64,000 nucleotides of DNA from Tetmemena sp. SeJ-2015 (taxonomy: Eukaryota; Ciliophora; Spirotrichea; Sporadotrichida; Oxytrichidae): the NCBI GenBank assembly GCA_027382625.1, contig JAJKFJ010022743.1, forward strand, positions 62,001 to 126,000. The letters run 5' to 3'. Both the position numbers and the translations under genes were made by a program. The notes below the pieces were generated by a model that was not told the origin of the DNA, did not search any database, and worked only from the letters and a program-made list of their open reading frames with translations. Positions 25,345 to 35,558 of the stretch are shown here, piece by piece. Within the stretch, counting starts at the first letter, position 1. Every line of letters begins with the position of its first letter.

Positions 25345-25537
25345 TTGTTTTCAAAAATATTTTTTAATTCATTTATCCTTCTTAATCAAATGCTATCAGG
25401 CTTTTCCTCGTAAGAGTAAGTAGAATATATTTTTCAAGCTAAAAGTTTTTTCTTTAAATAAAATAGATATTAATCATTACTAGCAGTGATAGATGAAAAA
25501 TAAAGCTTATTGAATTAATTCAAATTAATCTTTTAAA

Positions 25538-26437
25538 ATGGGAAACGTTTGTACATCAAGAGAGGGAGAAGTCTCTCTAGCAGAGTAAATATCCTTGCAA
25601 AACCTCAACTACGAAGAGAGACGCCTAAAATATGGACAGTATAGACTCGACTATGTACAAGACGCAGGAGAGCTTAGAATGATCTCCAAATTTGAAAGCA
25701 CCCTACCCCTCGCTAAGATAGATATTGATGAATTTGAGAGGAGACTCAAAAAACTTGCTAATGAGGAAACTGGAAATTTCCTTTCTGAAGCATAGATCAT
25801 ATCAAAAAATTGGATAAATCTATGAAAAAATTAATGATCGTAGAGAGCTTTAGAGATTCACCAGCACTCTAAGATATAACAGTAGAAGGAAGTTTAGTCA
25901 GGCAGCTACTACTTGATGAATCTCACAAGGATAAGAGAAAGAAGGCATATTCGATTCCTAATATACTCTTGCTCGCTAACATGTACTGTCCTTCAAACCC
26001 TGGCCTGAGGGCACAAAAATTCTTTGAGCTTTGTTAGGAAAATCTTGATCCATAGATTTCTGCTAATGATTATTCATAAGAAGTACTGTAATATATTTGA
26101 TAAGGAGCTCAAGCAGCTGTTTTTGAAAATGCTAGAATACTGCTACGTGTTTATAATCCGCATATACTAAAAGAACTAGCCAGAGGGCTCTAAGGCAGTA
26201 AAGCCAGAACTCATCCCTTCAGAGGACAAAATGGAGGAAGTTTGTGATACTATGATTGAAAAATTATAGGATGCTTTATTCAAGTCCAAGTCAAAAGACA
26301 CCAGAGAAGAGTTCCTACAAGAGCTAACTGAATCAATATTTTATAATTATGAAGGTTAAAAGTGTTGGCTGTAGCCTCATTTCTTGAGAAATGAAATGAT
26401 CGGAATATTGGCTGGTTCAATTAATTCAAAATAATGA
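25538..26437 (+). CDS. Predicted N-myristoylated protein of unknown function
   Basis: ATG 25538 gives MGNVCTSREGEVSL. Gly2 with Ser7 and Cys5 matches an N-myristoylation plus possible palmitoylation signal, so membrane attachment is likely; that is inference from the motif. The body is helical and charged: NYEERRLKYGQYRLDYVQD, KIDIDEFERRLKKLANEE, IPNILLLANMYCPSNPGLRA, and a C-terminal part EVCDTMIEKLQDALFKSK ending ILAGSINSK before TGA 26435. Phase changes at about 25800 and 26085-26100 indicate two interruptions. No domain recognised; the spacing vaguely recalls EF-hand-family helices, but no calcium loop is visible. Confidence 0.6.
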
Positions 26438-27362
26438 AAAGATGATAAGATATTCACTTATAAAGGTGTAAACTTCAACTGCTGTCTGAGCCTAATTTAA
26501 TGTTAAAAACACCATCAATATTTAAATTAACAAACGTTTATTCAACTTTTATTGCACCGTTTTCTTGAAGTTCACTCCAATTTCATGCATAAAACCCGAA
26601 TATTCTGTTTTATGAGCAATAAGAGAAAACAAAATATTATATAAATTAGGATTGTAGGTTAAAGGAAATAATAGTTATTAATATTCCTAAGATTAAAGCG
26701 AATAATGTAAAATTTTATTTGGTCAGATAAAATAAATGAAATGAGTGGCGGTTGAGGTATCTATAATTAAATAAAGTAAATTCTGCAATAAATTTAAGCA
26801 CATAATTCTTTACAATTTTTTTATAGCATTTTATTTTTAGCTTAAAGTTAGCTAAAACTTAAAATTCTAATATGATTAATTGAGATTTGCAAAAGCTATG
26901 AGATGAGAGGTAGAAAAAGTGAGCTGTAATTTAGAATAGCTTCCAAATGAATTTCAGATATAGGAATCATTTGAGAGTTTAACTGCAACCTTGCACTAAT
27001 TCTATAAAAAGTTCTTAAGGAATCTTTTTCTTTAATTAAATTGTCTTCTATATTATATTGAGAGAGTTTAAATGACTGACAGGCAGTGCAATTTCAAAAC
27101 ACATGTGTAAGTACTCTAAACTAGCTCTTAATACTTTGCTAAAATTTGAGGGATCTAGTTCCTGAGCATAATTTCTTAAAACTATTTTTAATTTTTGACG
27201 AAGAGCCATAATGTTTAATTTCCGATAATGGCCTTGTCTGATTTTTATTAAACTGGCAAAGTTAGCCTCCCCAACAGAATAAGTAGAGCGTTTGCCTATT
27301 CGAATTTAAGAATCGAGGCTTAAGAGATAAATTTAGTAAACTAAAAATGTTTTAGGGTGTTG
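26438..27362. other. Long AT-rich intergenic stretch
   Basis: More than 900 bp with no coding frame I can support on either strand, and no repeat array. It is a candidate place for germline-limited DNA, promoters or unrecognised MDSs. Confidence 0.45.
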
Positions 27363-27683
27363 ATGAAGGGGATCACATGGAGCAGAGACTCTCACGGGCT
27401 CTTTGACTACGAGAGCAGACATCTCACTAAGAAAACTATGAAGACCAGTCAGCCCCAACAAATCATCAGGAAAAACAATGAGCTTGAGCTCTTGCCCATC
27501 GAGAATGGAATTCCTCCTTACAGAAAGACCAACTAAAATGACGACTAAGAAAATAGACCCCTAGTCAATATCATCAATGAAAATGGTAAGTTACACCACA
27601 GACCATCCAAGCAAGTGATCAATAAGTCCTTTAATCCTAACAGGATTTTAAAGGAAGTTAGTCATTAATTATTGATCGATTGA
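27363..27683 (+). CDS. Small basic hypothetical protein
   Basis: One continuous frame from ATG 27363 (MKGITWSRDSHGLFDYESRH) to TGA 27681, 106 codons. Basic, with ENGIPPYRKTNQNDDQENRP in the centre and NKSFNPNRILKEVSHQ near the end. A GTAAG inside the frame (about 27575) could be a 5' splice site, but the frame stays open through it. No family recognised. It lies 90 bp upstream of, and codirectional with, the FHA/RINGv gene. Confidence 0.5.
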
Positions 27684-27773
27684 TTATCAAGGCCACTTAT
27701 TTTCTTTTAACCAGAGAAAAGGGTGCAAATTGAATTTCAGATTGCGCGAGTTTACTTTCAATTTCTTCTTAAA

Positions 27774-29435
27774 ATGGAAATAAATTATTAACCAATCGCC
27801 TATAGATGTGTTCTATCTTGGCAGTTGTAGTGAGCCTCAGACAAAACTTGAAAGCAAGGACCTAAATGAGCAGATGTACCTCGTTGTGAGAAGTCTAAAG
27901 AGGAGCTCAACTAAAGTGGTAAGTTTAATTTCTGTCACCAGATGGTGTTTATTAACGACGATCGAATTCTGATTTAAATATAGGAGTACGATATTCAACA
28001 GGGAGATATTCTCAAAGTGGGAAGAGTGAAGTTCGCAGTCAAGGAAATCAAATACAAGGAAAAGAAGGAAGCTATGGAAATAGATGATTCTAACAACTTG
28101 GACCATCTTCCAGTTGGCGACGTTTCGACTGGCTAGCCCGACTTTGAAGAATATGAGGATGTTGAGAGCGTGATCGACTTTTAGGGAGATGAAGATCAAT
28201 ACTAAACACAAAGTATGAATGAAGAGGACATTCCTAAGTGCAGATTCTGTTGGTCATCTGGGGCCAGCTTCGAGAATCCACTCTTCAGCTCTTGCAAGTG
28301 CTCTGGCTCCGTTGGTTACATTCACTTCTCATGTCTCAAAAATTGGCTCAATGAAAGGGTAAGTTTTATCACGTTTTTTGAGTTTCATTACTTGACAATC
28401 ATACCCTCATTTTTAATGGCTTGATGTGAAGAAGCAGTGTAAGATCTCTCAACCATTTTCGTCCTTCTACTGGAAATCCTTCGAGTGTGAAATCTGCAAA
28501 AAGGCCTATCCCTTGGTTATCAGAACTCACGGCAGAACTTACAACTTGGTTGACTATGAGAGACCAGATGGTGACTTCTTGGCACTTGAATCTTTGAATC
28601 AAGAGAAAAACACAAGCAGGATTATCCACATTATCAGACCTAACGACAAAAAGGACTCCTTCAAGTTTGGGAGAGGTCATGAATCTGACTTGAGAATCAA
28701 CGACATCTCAGTTTCGCGATGCCACGCCATTATCAAATTTAAAGATGGAAAGTTCTAACTCGAGGACAACCTCTCTAAGTTTGGAACTCTGGTCCTCATT
28801 AAGAATAAAACTCCCTTGATACCTAACTTCAATAAAGCAGTCTAGATTGGCAGAACTGTGATCAATTTCTCAGTAAAGTCAATAAACTCCCGCAACTTCG
28901 GCCCGAGACCCTCAGATGGCCTCCTCCGTGGAAAGATTGAAGGTCAGAAGCTCTAGCTCTAAGTCGCAGGTAAAAACTACTACGAAGAGGGCGAGCAGTA
29001 GGACTTGCAATTCGCAGACTTAGATAACGGAATTGGGGCTCAGAATCAGCTGCAGTAGCCATTTGATATGGCTGCCTTAAACAATCTTTAAAGTTTGCTA
29101 AATCAAAACCCAATAGCTAAAATAGAGATCATAAATTAATATAGTCAGAAGATTAATAATTAAAAGCGTTACTTTAGTTATGGGGTTTATTTTGATTGAA
29201 TGAGCACATTATTGTTTAGGTTGAAGATGCCGCCTCAAACAATATGTTTTAAGTGGACTAGAGCCTATAAAATTTGGCTCTGGAGGAAGAATCCCGCGAT
29301 GAAAATTAAGGTGAGCAGTAAAATAATGAAACATTAGAAATTTTAGATTATGATGAGCTAAGATAAGATGAAATACCAAACGAGATCCCAAATAAAAAAG
29401 GCAACGACGGTAACAATAATAACGGCGGCCTTTGA
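27774..29435 (+). CDS. FHA and RING-variant (RINGv) domain protein
   Basis: First part: a divergent FHA-like segment (QEYDIQQGDILKVGRVKFAV) at about 27960-28060. Then an acidic linker, then a RINGv (C4HC3, MARCH-type) zinc finger: CRFCWSSGASFENPLFSSC, CKCSG, HFSCLKNWLNER, and after an interruption FECEICKKAYPL at about 28490. A clear FHA domain follows (FKFGRGHESDLRINDISVSR, HAIIKFKDGKF, with the GR, S and R/H core residues). The C-terminus is acidic, Asn/Gln-rich and ends at TGA 29433. RINGv proteins are E3 ubiquitin ligases and FHA domains bind phosphothreonine, so a phospho-dependent ligase is inferred. Introns: 23 nt at about 27918 (GTAAGT...CACCAG) and one near 28360-28430. Start ATG about 27774; a phase shift near 27800 is unresolved, as is one near 29140-29200. 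Confidence 0.85.
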
Positions 29436-29902
29436 GTCCTCTCAAAACGAGGAAGCTGAATGCGAGGCAACAAATTTGCCCTGCTTTCCTGCAACATTAA
29501 AGATTAGAAGTCTTGATCGAGACCTGCACACTAGTGGTCAAAGAGGTTTGAGACACGCTTAAATAAGAATGATCTAGTAGTGTGTAATTGTTTAAAATAT
29601 TCAAAAAAGCTCATTCTTGTCTTAAATTTAATTATTAATGAATAAGAATGAAAGTGGAGAGTTGAAATCCTAAATAATTTTTCAATAATGTAATTTACCC
29701 AAAAGAGTTAGAATTGTTTATATATTCAAAATGATATTCACTTAATTTGAAATTAAGTGAGAACTTTTGTCTCACAATTGTTTTAAATTAAATGATAATA
29801 AGCTTCTATTTATAATCAAACCTTTATCAGATTTTATTATCTATTACAACTAAATTATTTGATGAGATTTTGAATATAAGTATTATATATCACTCTCGTT
29901 AG
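29436..29902. other. Intergenic stretch between convergent genes
   Basis: AT-rich. A TGA-free plus frame continues to about 29760, but with only one stop codon such frames arise by chance. The stretch contains the perfect hairpin listed separately. Confidence 0.4.
29738..29760. repeat. Perfect inverted repeat (hairpin/cruciform)
   Basis: CACTTAATTT at 29739-29748 and AAATTAAGTG at 29750-29759 are exact reverse complements around one G; the flanking T29738 and A29760 also pair. A second small stem follows at once (GTGAGA 29758-29763 with TCTCAC 29770-29775). It lies between two convergent genes, so a transcript-end or chromosome-breakage role is possible but unproven. Confidence 0.6.
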
Positions 29903-31755
29903 TCAGTCTCCTGTTTCAGGACGAATGATGTCGGCTCTCTCGAGTATCTTTTACTCTAACTCGTTGTGTTTGAGCATAGCAATTAACTCTTGGAATCTTT
30001 GACTTTTCTTGAAGTGCTGCTCATAACATTTTTTGAGCTAGTTGTAGGACTTAGTTTAGCAAAATGTGAAATCTATGGTTTCTATGTCCTTAGAAAACCG
30101 ATCTGCTCTCAGCGGCTACAACGGTAGGAAAGATCTTATATCACTGCTATATTAAATACGTATTTAAATTTGCTTAGTACACTATGTTGAAGACTGCTGA
30201 GATCATGACGAGCGAAGACTGGAGCAGCTGAGATATCGTGTCTAGTCATGTCAATCTAGAAGTGAGTTAACTAATGGAGTAGAATATAATCCAGCAGATT
30301 CTTTTTGTGACTCTCGTATTCCTCGTAAGTGAACTTAACCTGCTGACCTACATTTGAAGAAATACGATTAGCTTCTCCCGCATCTAAAACAACTTTAGAT
30401 TACTGCTGTAGAATCTCGTCTGCTAAAATTTCATCAGTCATCTCCTGGTAAAGTTTGGAAAGCACATATACGTTAAAGTAGGGAACAAAATGCTGTTGCT
30501 GTTCAACTACGAAATCATAGAATTTTTAGAAGGGGAGTTGAGATTTCAGCACTAAGTCAAACTCTAAGGCTTGCATTTCATTTTCAGGGTTCTTCAAATA
30601 AACTTATTGGGGCTTGCGATACATGGTGTAGATAGATAAAATGCAGACACTTTAAACATAATGAGTAGATAAGTGGTCAAGTTTATCAAAGTAGTAGCAC
30701 AAAGCGTACTGAAATTTCTAAGTATCAAAGATGCATAGATAAGCTTCTTGTAAAGCATCCTCTTATTTTTTTCATCTTATGAAGTGCTTACGTCTGCCTA
30801 TTAGAGGGAAAGGTTGAGTAGAAAATAGAGAATTGAGAAAGCAGTCCAGAAGAATAGGATTACTTGGATCTCTCTCTTGATATTCAACTCATTTCTAATG
30901 TTTCTAACTAGCCAAAAAGCATAGGCAAAGCCAACGATTTCCATCCAATTTAGGATAATGAAGGCGAATTAATTGAAAACTTGCATCCAGCAAGGCGTGA
31001 TAGGAATATTCCCAACACCTTCTTATTCGGCAAAGTAATTCCAACAGGTCTGAGTATCATAAACTGGAATTACCATGTAGATCTAGAAATTTAAAGTGAA
31101 TATTTTGGTATTTTTAAAGATGTAAGGACTAAGAAAAGAGAAGAAGGTAATTATCAGTAATGGCAAGATAAGATTGAAGATCATGAACGCAATCATAGTG
31201 TTTTCTCTGTAGTTAAGTGACTTGGAAAGCATATGATTTTCCTCGTGCGTAAAGTCTACAGTATCTCTGGCGTCTCTCTTCTCCTACCTGCCTTGCTAGA
31301 ATAACCTCCAGATATCATTGAAGTAAGATAGCACTTTATGTATTCTCATAGCCCTATTTTGCAAATAAATTAGATTAGTATGATTACCTCAGCAATATTG
31401 AAAAGTAAGATAGATAGTGAAAAACCAGAGTGCATATTATAGAGATAAAGCATTTCCAGGAATTATTTAGCTAAAACTGTAGTAGCGTGTTTAGAAAAGA
31501 GTCGAAGAAAAGTCCAATCGCACCTATGATTATGAGTTTTGGAGAGCGATTATAAATAGCTTGCTCGTTCTTCTTTCTCCAAATGAAGACTATCAACCCA
31601 AAGTAAACTAAGCTGAGAATGCTTATCACCACGACTCAAAATATAGTAAAGAATTTAATGCAAAATAATTTACAAATAGAATAATACAAACTTAAATTGC
31701 AAATAGGGACAAAGTAGTTTAGTTCAAGAACTGCTATTTGAGTTTTTTAGAACAT
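29903..31755 (-). CDS. Multi-TM receptor-like protein, possible RGS-type C-terminus
   Basis: Starts at ATG 31755 (MFQKTQIAVLELNYFVPI). An intron of about 39 nt (GTAAAT...TTTGAG) follows the first 29 codons. Six to seven hydrophobic helices: VVISILSLVYFGLIVFIW, KLIIIGAIGLFFDSFLNTLL, SIICTLVFHYLSYFSILLR, IAFMIFNLILPLLITFFSFL, QFAFIILNWMEIVGFAYAFW, VILFFWTAFSILYFLL. The soluble C-terminal half is helical (LKSQLPFQKFYDFVVEQQQH, YFNVYVLSKLYQEMTDEI, FQELIAMLKHNELEQKI) and ends ADIIRPETGD, TGA 29903. The architecture recalls 7TM-RGS proteins such as plant AtRGS1, but I see only helix-like similarity to RGS and not its signature residues. Phase changes near 31340, 30800 and 30150 mark introns or IESs. 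Confidence 0.55.
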
Positions 31756-32344
31756 TATTGCGTGCAATGTATTTTTTATTTATTTTTTTACTCTTCCTCG
31801 AGAAAGGAATATTTTTTGAAAATCGTTCAAAATAATAACTGCGAACACAGAAAGAGCTGAACAAATTAACATTTTTGAAATTAATTAATAACAATTTAGA
31901 AATAAAAGCTTCTCAATAAGAAAAGATTAATTAAAGTTATTACCTAATTTGGCCCTATCTATATTATAGTCTATAATGAATTTGAAATGAACAATAATTA
32001 AATTTGGGCAGAACTAACTGACATTTAAATACTTTAAGAATTAAGTAAAAATCATACAAATTTTTTGAACTAATTTCTAGCATAACTTGCGAACGAATTC
32101 AGATATAGTTGGATGATGAATTAAAAAATGTGAATTTTTTATTTAAAATTATAGAGAGGGAGCTTTCAAATTTATTTATTTTTTGCGAGCTGCAAGAGAG
32201 ATGTAAGCCAAAGTTGCTATAGCATAAGGCTTTTATTAAAACCGTTCCCTCTGGAAATATATACTTTTTTTTTAATCAAGTAGACCAAAATTAAATCGTC
32301 ATCTGCATCAATTAATTTATATTTAATTAAAGACATTTATTAAT
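31756..32344. other. AT-rich intergenic stretch
   Basis: Spacer between two minus-strand genes. No coding or RNA signal seen; it contains oligo-T/A runs. Confidence 0.5.
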
Positions 32345-34627
32345 TCACTATGCAAATCTTTTTGTCAATAATTTAGCCCTTTCTTCAACACTATCATTCA
32401 TTTATTCTAGATGCTTATAAAGATCATATGCCACTTCTTACCCAATAATTGAATCTTTATTGTAAGCTGGATGATTGTAGACGAATTCTCTCTAATACCT
32501 GGCCCCTGATACTATATTTCCCTTTGCTCTCTCAAGAAGAAAATCCAAATACACCTTAATTTAAGTCTACTAATCTAGAGGATACTGATTTTTTTCCATG
32601 AACTCATATATTAGTGGGTAGAGTCCCTTAAACTTAATTCCTTCTTCCTCGAAAATCTTTCCCTCAAAGATTTCGTATAGGTACATTTCCCTGTATTCCT
32701 CTTCGTCTTAGAAACAGCAACCGTTGCAATTTGGCTCAGTGGAATTTATGGCAAATTCATTTGATTTTATATAATCACTGTGCTCTAACTTGTTGAACTT
32801 GTAGCATTTTCCAGTGGGAAGAATATTTGTCCTAAACCAAAACTTTTGTTTGCAATAGGCGTCAATATCATGAGCTCGTTCCATGTTTTCATCTATTTTA
32901 GAAATATCCATGAGGAAATTAACATCGAAATAGTTCAAGATATTGTAGATCATTCCCACTAGTACAAATAGAGCAGAATTCTCAAAATCAGTCAGCTAAA
33001 TATCCATCGTTCTAAACTCTACTCTCCAACCAATTTTTGAGTCTGCAGAAGGAGGAGGCTTGAAACGCATAGAGTTCCAATTTGTTGACTGCAGGTTTTC
33101 AAAGTGAGCGGTGGTTTACTCATCATCAAATTTGGATTCATCATGCTCATAGTCATAAGTTGGGATTGGATCTCTGACGAAAAGAGAAGCTATATGAAAA
33201 GCCAGTCTTTCATCTACACCTTGGTTTTATAAGTATTCCATATGCGCTGGATTAACTTGGTACTGTGGTGTATTCATGTATCGCTGTTTGACATATTGAT
33301 GATTGGAGATGTAGTGATTCGTAGTGCTATATCTTGACTTGTGAATGTAGAATGGACTTTCAGGATTCCTCTCTTCAGGTTTTCTATCATCTACTGATTG
33401 AGAAATAACAGTCCATCTCAAGTCTATGCCAGAGACTTTTCCCTTGAAAAATGGAGCATTTTGAGAAAGTGCAGCTAAGATGGAAGTAAATGGTAGAAAC
33501 ATGTCATGGATGTAGCGTGAGTGGTTTAATGAAAGAGCTTCAAAGGTTACCTACAAGCAGCTGTTTCCCATTCCGCTGTGCATCGAATCTTGATATATTT
33601 CTCCCGCAAATGGCTCATCATCGGTTATAGAAGTCATTAAAATAAAAATTATTTCTATGATCATGTTAGTGTTCACATCCTGATAAAGAGGTAAAATAAT
33701 TACCAAACTGATTTTTCATATAAAAGTTTAAATTATTTTATTCTGATACACACCTTATCTCCCCTTCTTTATCTAATTGAAAGCATGAGACCGGGGAACC
33801 TTGGATGTGGATTTTCGGTTGAATCTATTGTGAACTTAGAAAGAGAATACTTGTTAACTTTCTCTAAATCTCCGTTGTTTAAAATATAGCAAAGAGTTAT
33901 CTTAAGAACAAACTTTAAGAGTATTTATATAAATAAATATAGATGTTTCTCTTAATCTCTTCTTTGAGCGCTTCATCGTTAAGTATTATGTTATCCTTTA
34001 AGCCAAGTATTACTGGAGTGGCCACTGAGAGCAGCTTGATATTTTTCTCAGAAAAGAATTTGGTCAAAACTTCACGCCTAAAAATAGTCTTATTTTATGA
34101 AATTCTTAAAAGTTGATTCTAATAGACAATCTGAATATCATTTAAAGGATAAAACAAGCAACTTATTTTCTTCTTCTTAATGATTTTTCCTCACTTACCT
34201 TCTCTATAGTTTGGGGAAGCAACTCAATAATTCCAATAAATCTTTAGTCGAGCCATAGGGATCAGTAGGCACTGCCTCCACCATCCAATTTCCAAACTCC
34301 GGGTGCAATGTGATTTCGGGGTGGTCTGGATATCTTTCAGCAAACTCGTGAATAAGATCAAACCCCTCAGTACTCAGGTATACCTTTTTCTCTTCGTCAT
34401 CAAATATGACCAATGTGTATTCCAACTCCTCGCCACAGTGCAGTTCTGAGGATATTATAAATTTATTTATGCTGATGCACACAGAATAAAATGGATGAAA
34501 TGTCTCTATGTTTGTGAGCGCTGAAAATGTGCACAAATTATTTTAGACCGTGCATTTTATATTTTTCGCAAAGATGTGAATACTCCTCATAGGTCATCAA
34601 GCGACCCATGATGGTCAGATAAGCCAT
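32345..34627 (-). CDS. GCLC: Glutamate-cysteine ligase catalytic subunit
   Basis: Catalyses ATP-dependent joining of L-glutamate and L-cysteine, the first and limiting step of glutathione synthesis (eukaryotic GCS family, cytosolic). Starts at 34627 ([19 protein letters not shown], matching the family start with L-W-E-E and a following HGLKQF) and ends TKRFAQ, TGA 32345. Conserved blocks in order: [20 protein letters not shown] (active-site GDE.EY region), [59 protein letters not shown] (family MGFGMGCCCLQVTFQ), [35 protein letters not shown] C-terminal helices. About 650 residues after removal of several inserts, close to the usual length. Breaks near 34500, 34190-34090, 33900 and 33720-33640 are IESs or introns. 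Identification is firm. Confidence 0.93.
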
Positions 34628-34762
34628 AATAAATCTTAAATCAAACTTCAATTAAATCTGATTTACTCTTCCTCGTCACACCTTTAAATCCAGCACATTA
34701 AGAGAGATCAATGTGAATGATTAAGATATCATTAACTGGAAAATACCATACTTTGATAGATG

Positions 34763-35424
34763 TCACTTCTTTTTCTTCTTTTAGTCTTGTGGCGCTTCTT
34801 GAGAGACTTTACTTGGTTGAGGTTTCTGTTTTATCTTTTCAGGGATATTCTTAGTTGCCTTTTAAGCTTATGGAGTTTCAGTTGTATTTTGATTATTAGA
34901 ATCTGAATCTGAGGTGGGTTACGTTGTTGACGATTCAACCTTGGTTCCTTGAGAGTCAAAGCCCTTAATGAGTTCAAGTCCCGCAATAACCACTAGTATC
35001 AACAGGGCCTCCTGCATTTTTTGAGCATCCCCAATAAAGAAGGGTGCTTAGTAGTCGGCGTAGAAAAACCAGAGAGAGAAACCCAGAATGTAAATCATTG
35101 GTTTGATAGTCAAGTGGTAATTCAGCAAAGCTATTCCAGACATGCGAAGCAGCATCAGAGAAAATAGTCTGCTCACTGTAGTTTGATATTGCATCACTGC
35201 ACTTAGAATCTTGTGTTAATCTATGAACACCCACGAAGATGCTGCTCTCAAATGCACACTCACTCTGTCTACAATCAGTGAAGGAGTGTCACTGTTGAAT
35301 ACCAGAATCTCAGTTGCTGATTTCAGGATCCCAGCCAAGATCATCAAATATATTTGCTAATTAAATTTGAGATCAATAGTCTGACAACAAAGAGAAATAC
35401 ACTCTAGTTTGAAAAATAGCCCAT
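34763..35424 (-). CDS. Small membrane protein with Lys/Ser-rich tail
   Basis: ATG 35424 gives MGYFSNQS, then a 20-nt GT-AG insert (GTATTT...TGTCAG) interrupts. Removing it gives TIDLKFNQQIYLMILAGILK and a frame open without break to TGA 34763. Membrane helices: MIYILGFSLWFFYADYQAPF and MQEALLILVVIAGLELIKGF. The last ~70 residues are disordered and basic (ATKNIPEKIKQKPQPSKV, ending KKKKK). About 215 residues. Family not recognised; a basic KKxK tail could act as an ER-retention or phosphoinositide-binding signal, but that is speculation. The start is 135 bp from the divergent Kelch-BTB gene. Confidence 0.6.
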
Positions 35425-35558
35425 TGCTTCTAATTATAAGATTTTACAGTATTAAAGAATACACCTTCAAATATCGATAGAACAAAGATATAATGTTTGA
35501 GTAGATTAATTAAAGAAATTTAATGGGAAATTATTAAAATTTGTCTTGAGAAAAATAG

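Noticed and set aside
29368..29562. Plus-strand 64-codon open frame with its own ATG
   Set aside because: It overlaps the acidic, Asn-rich C-terminus of the FHA/RINGv protein in another phase. Composition favours the latter; the part after 29435 remains undecided.
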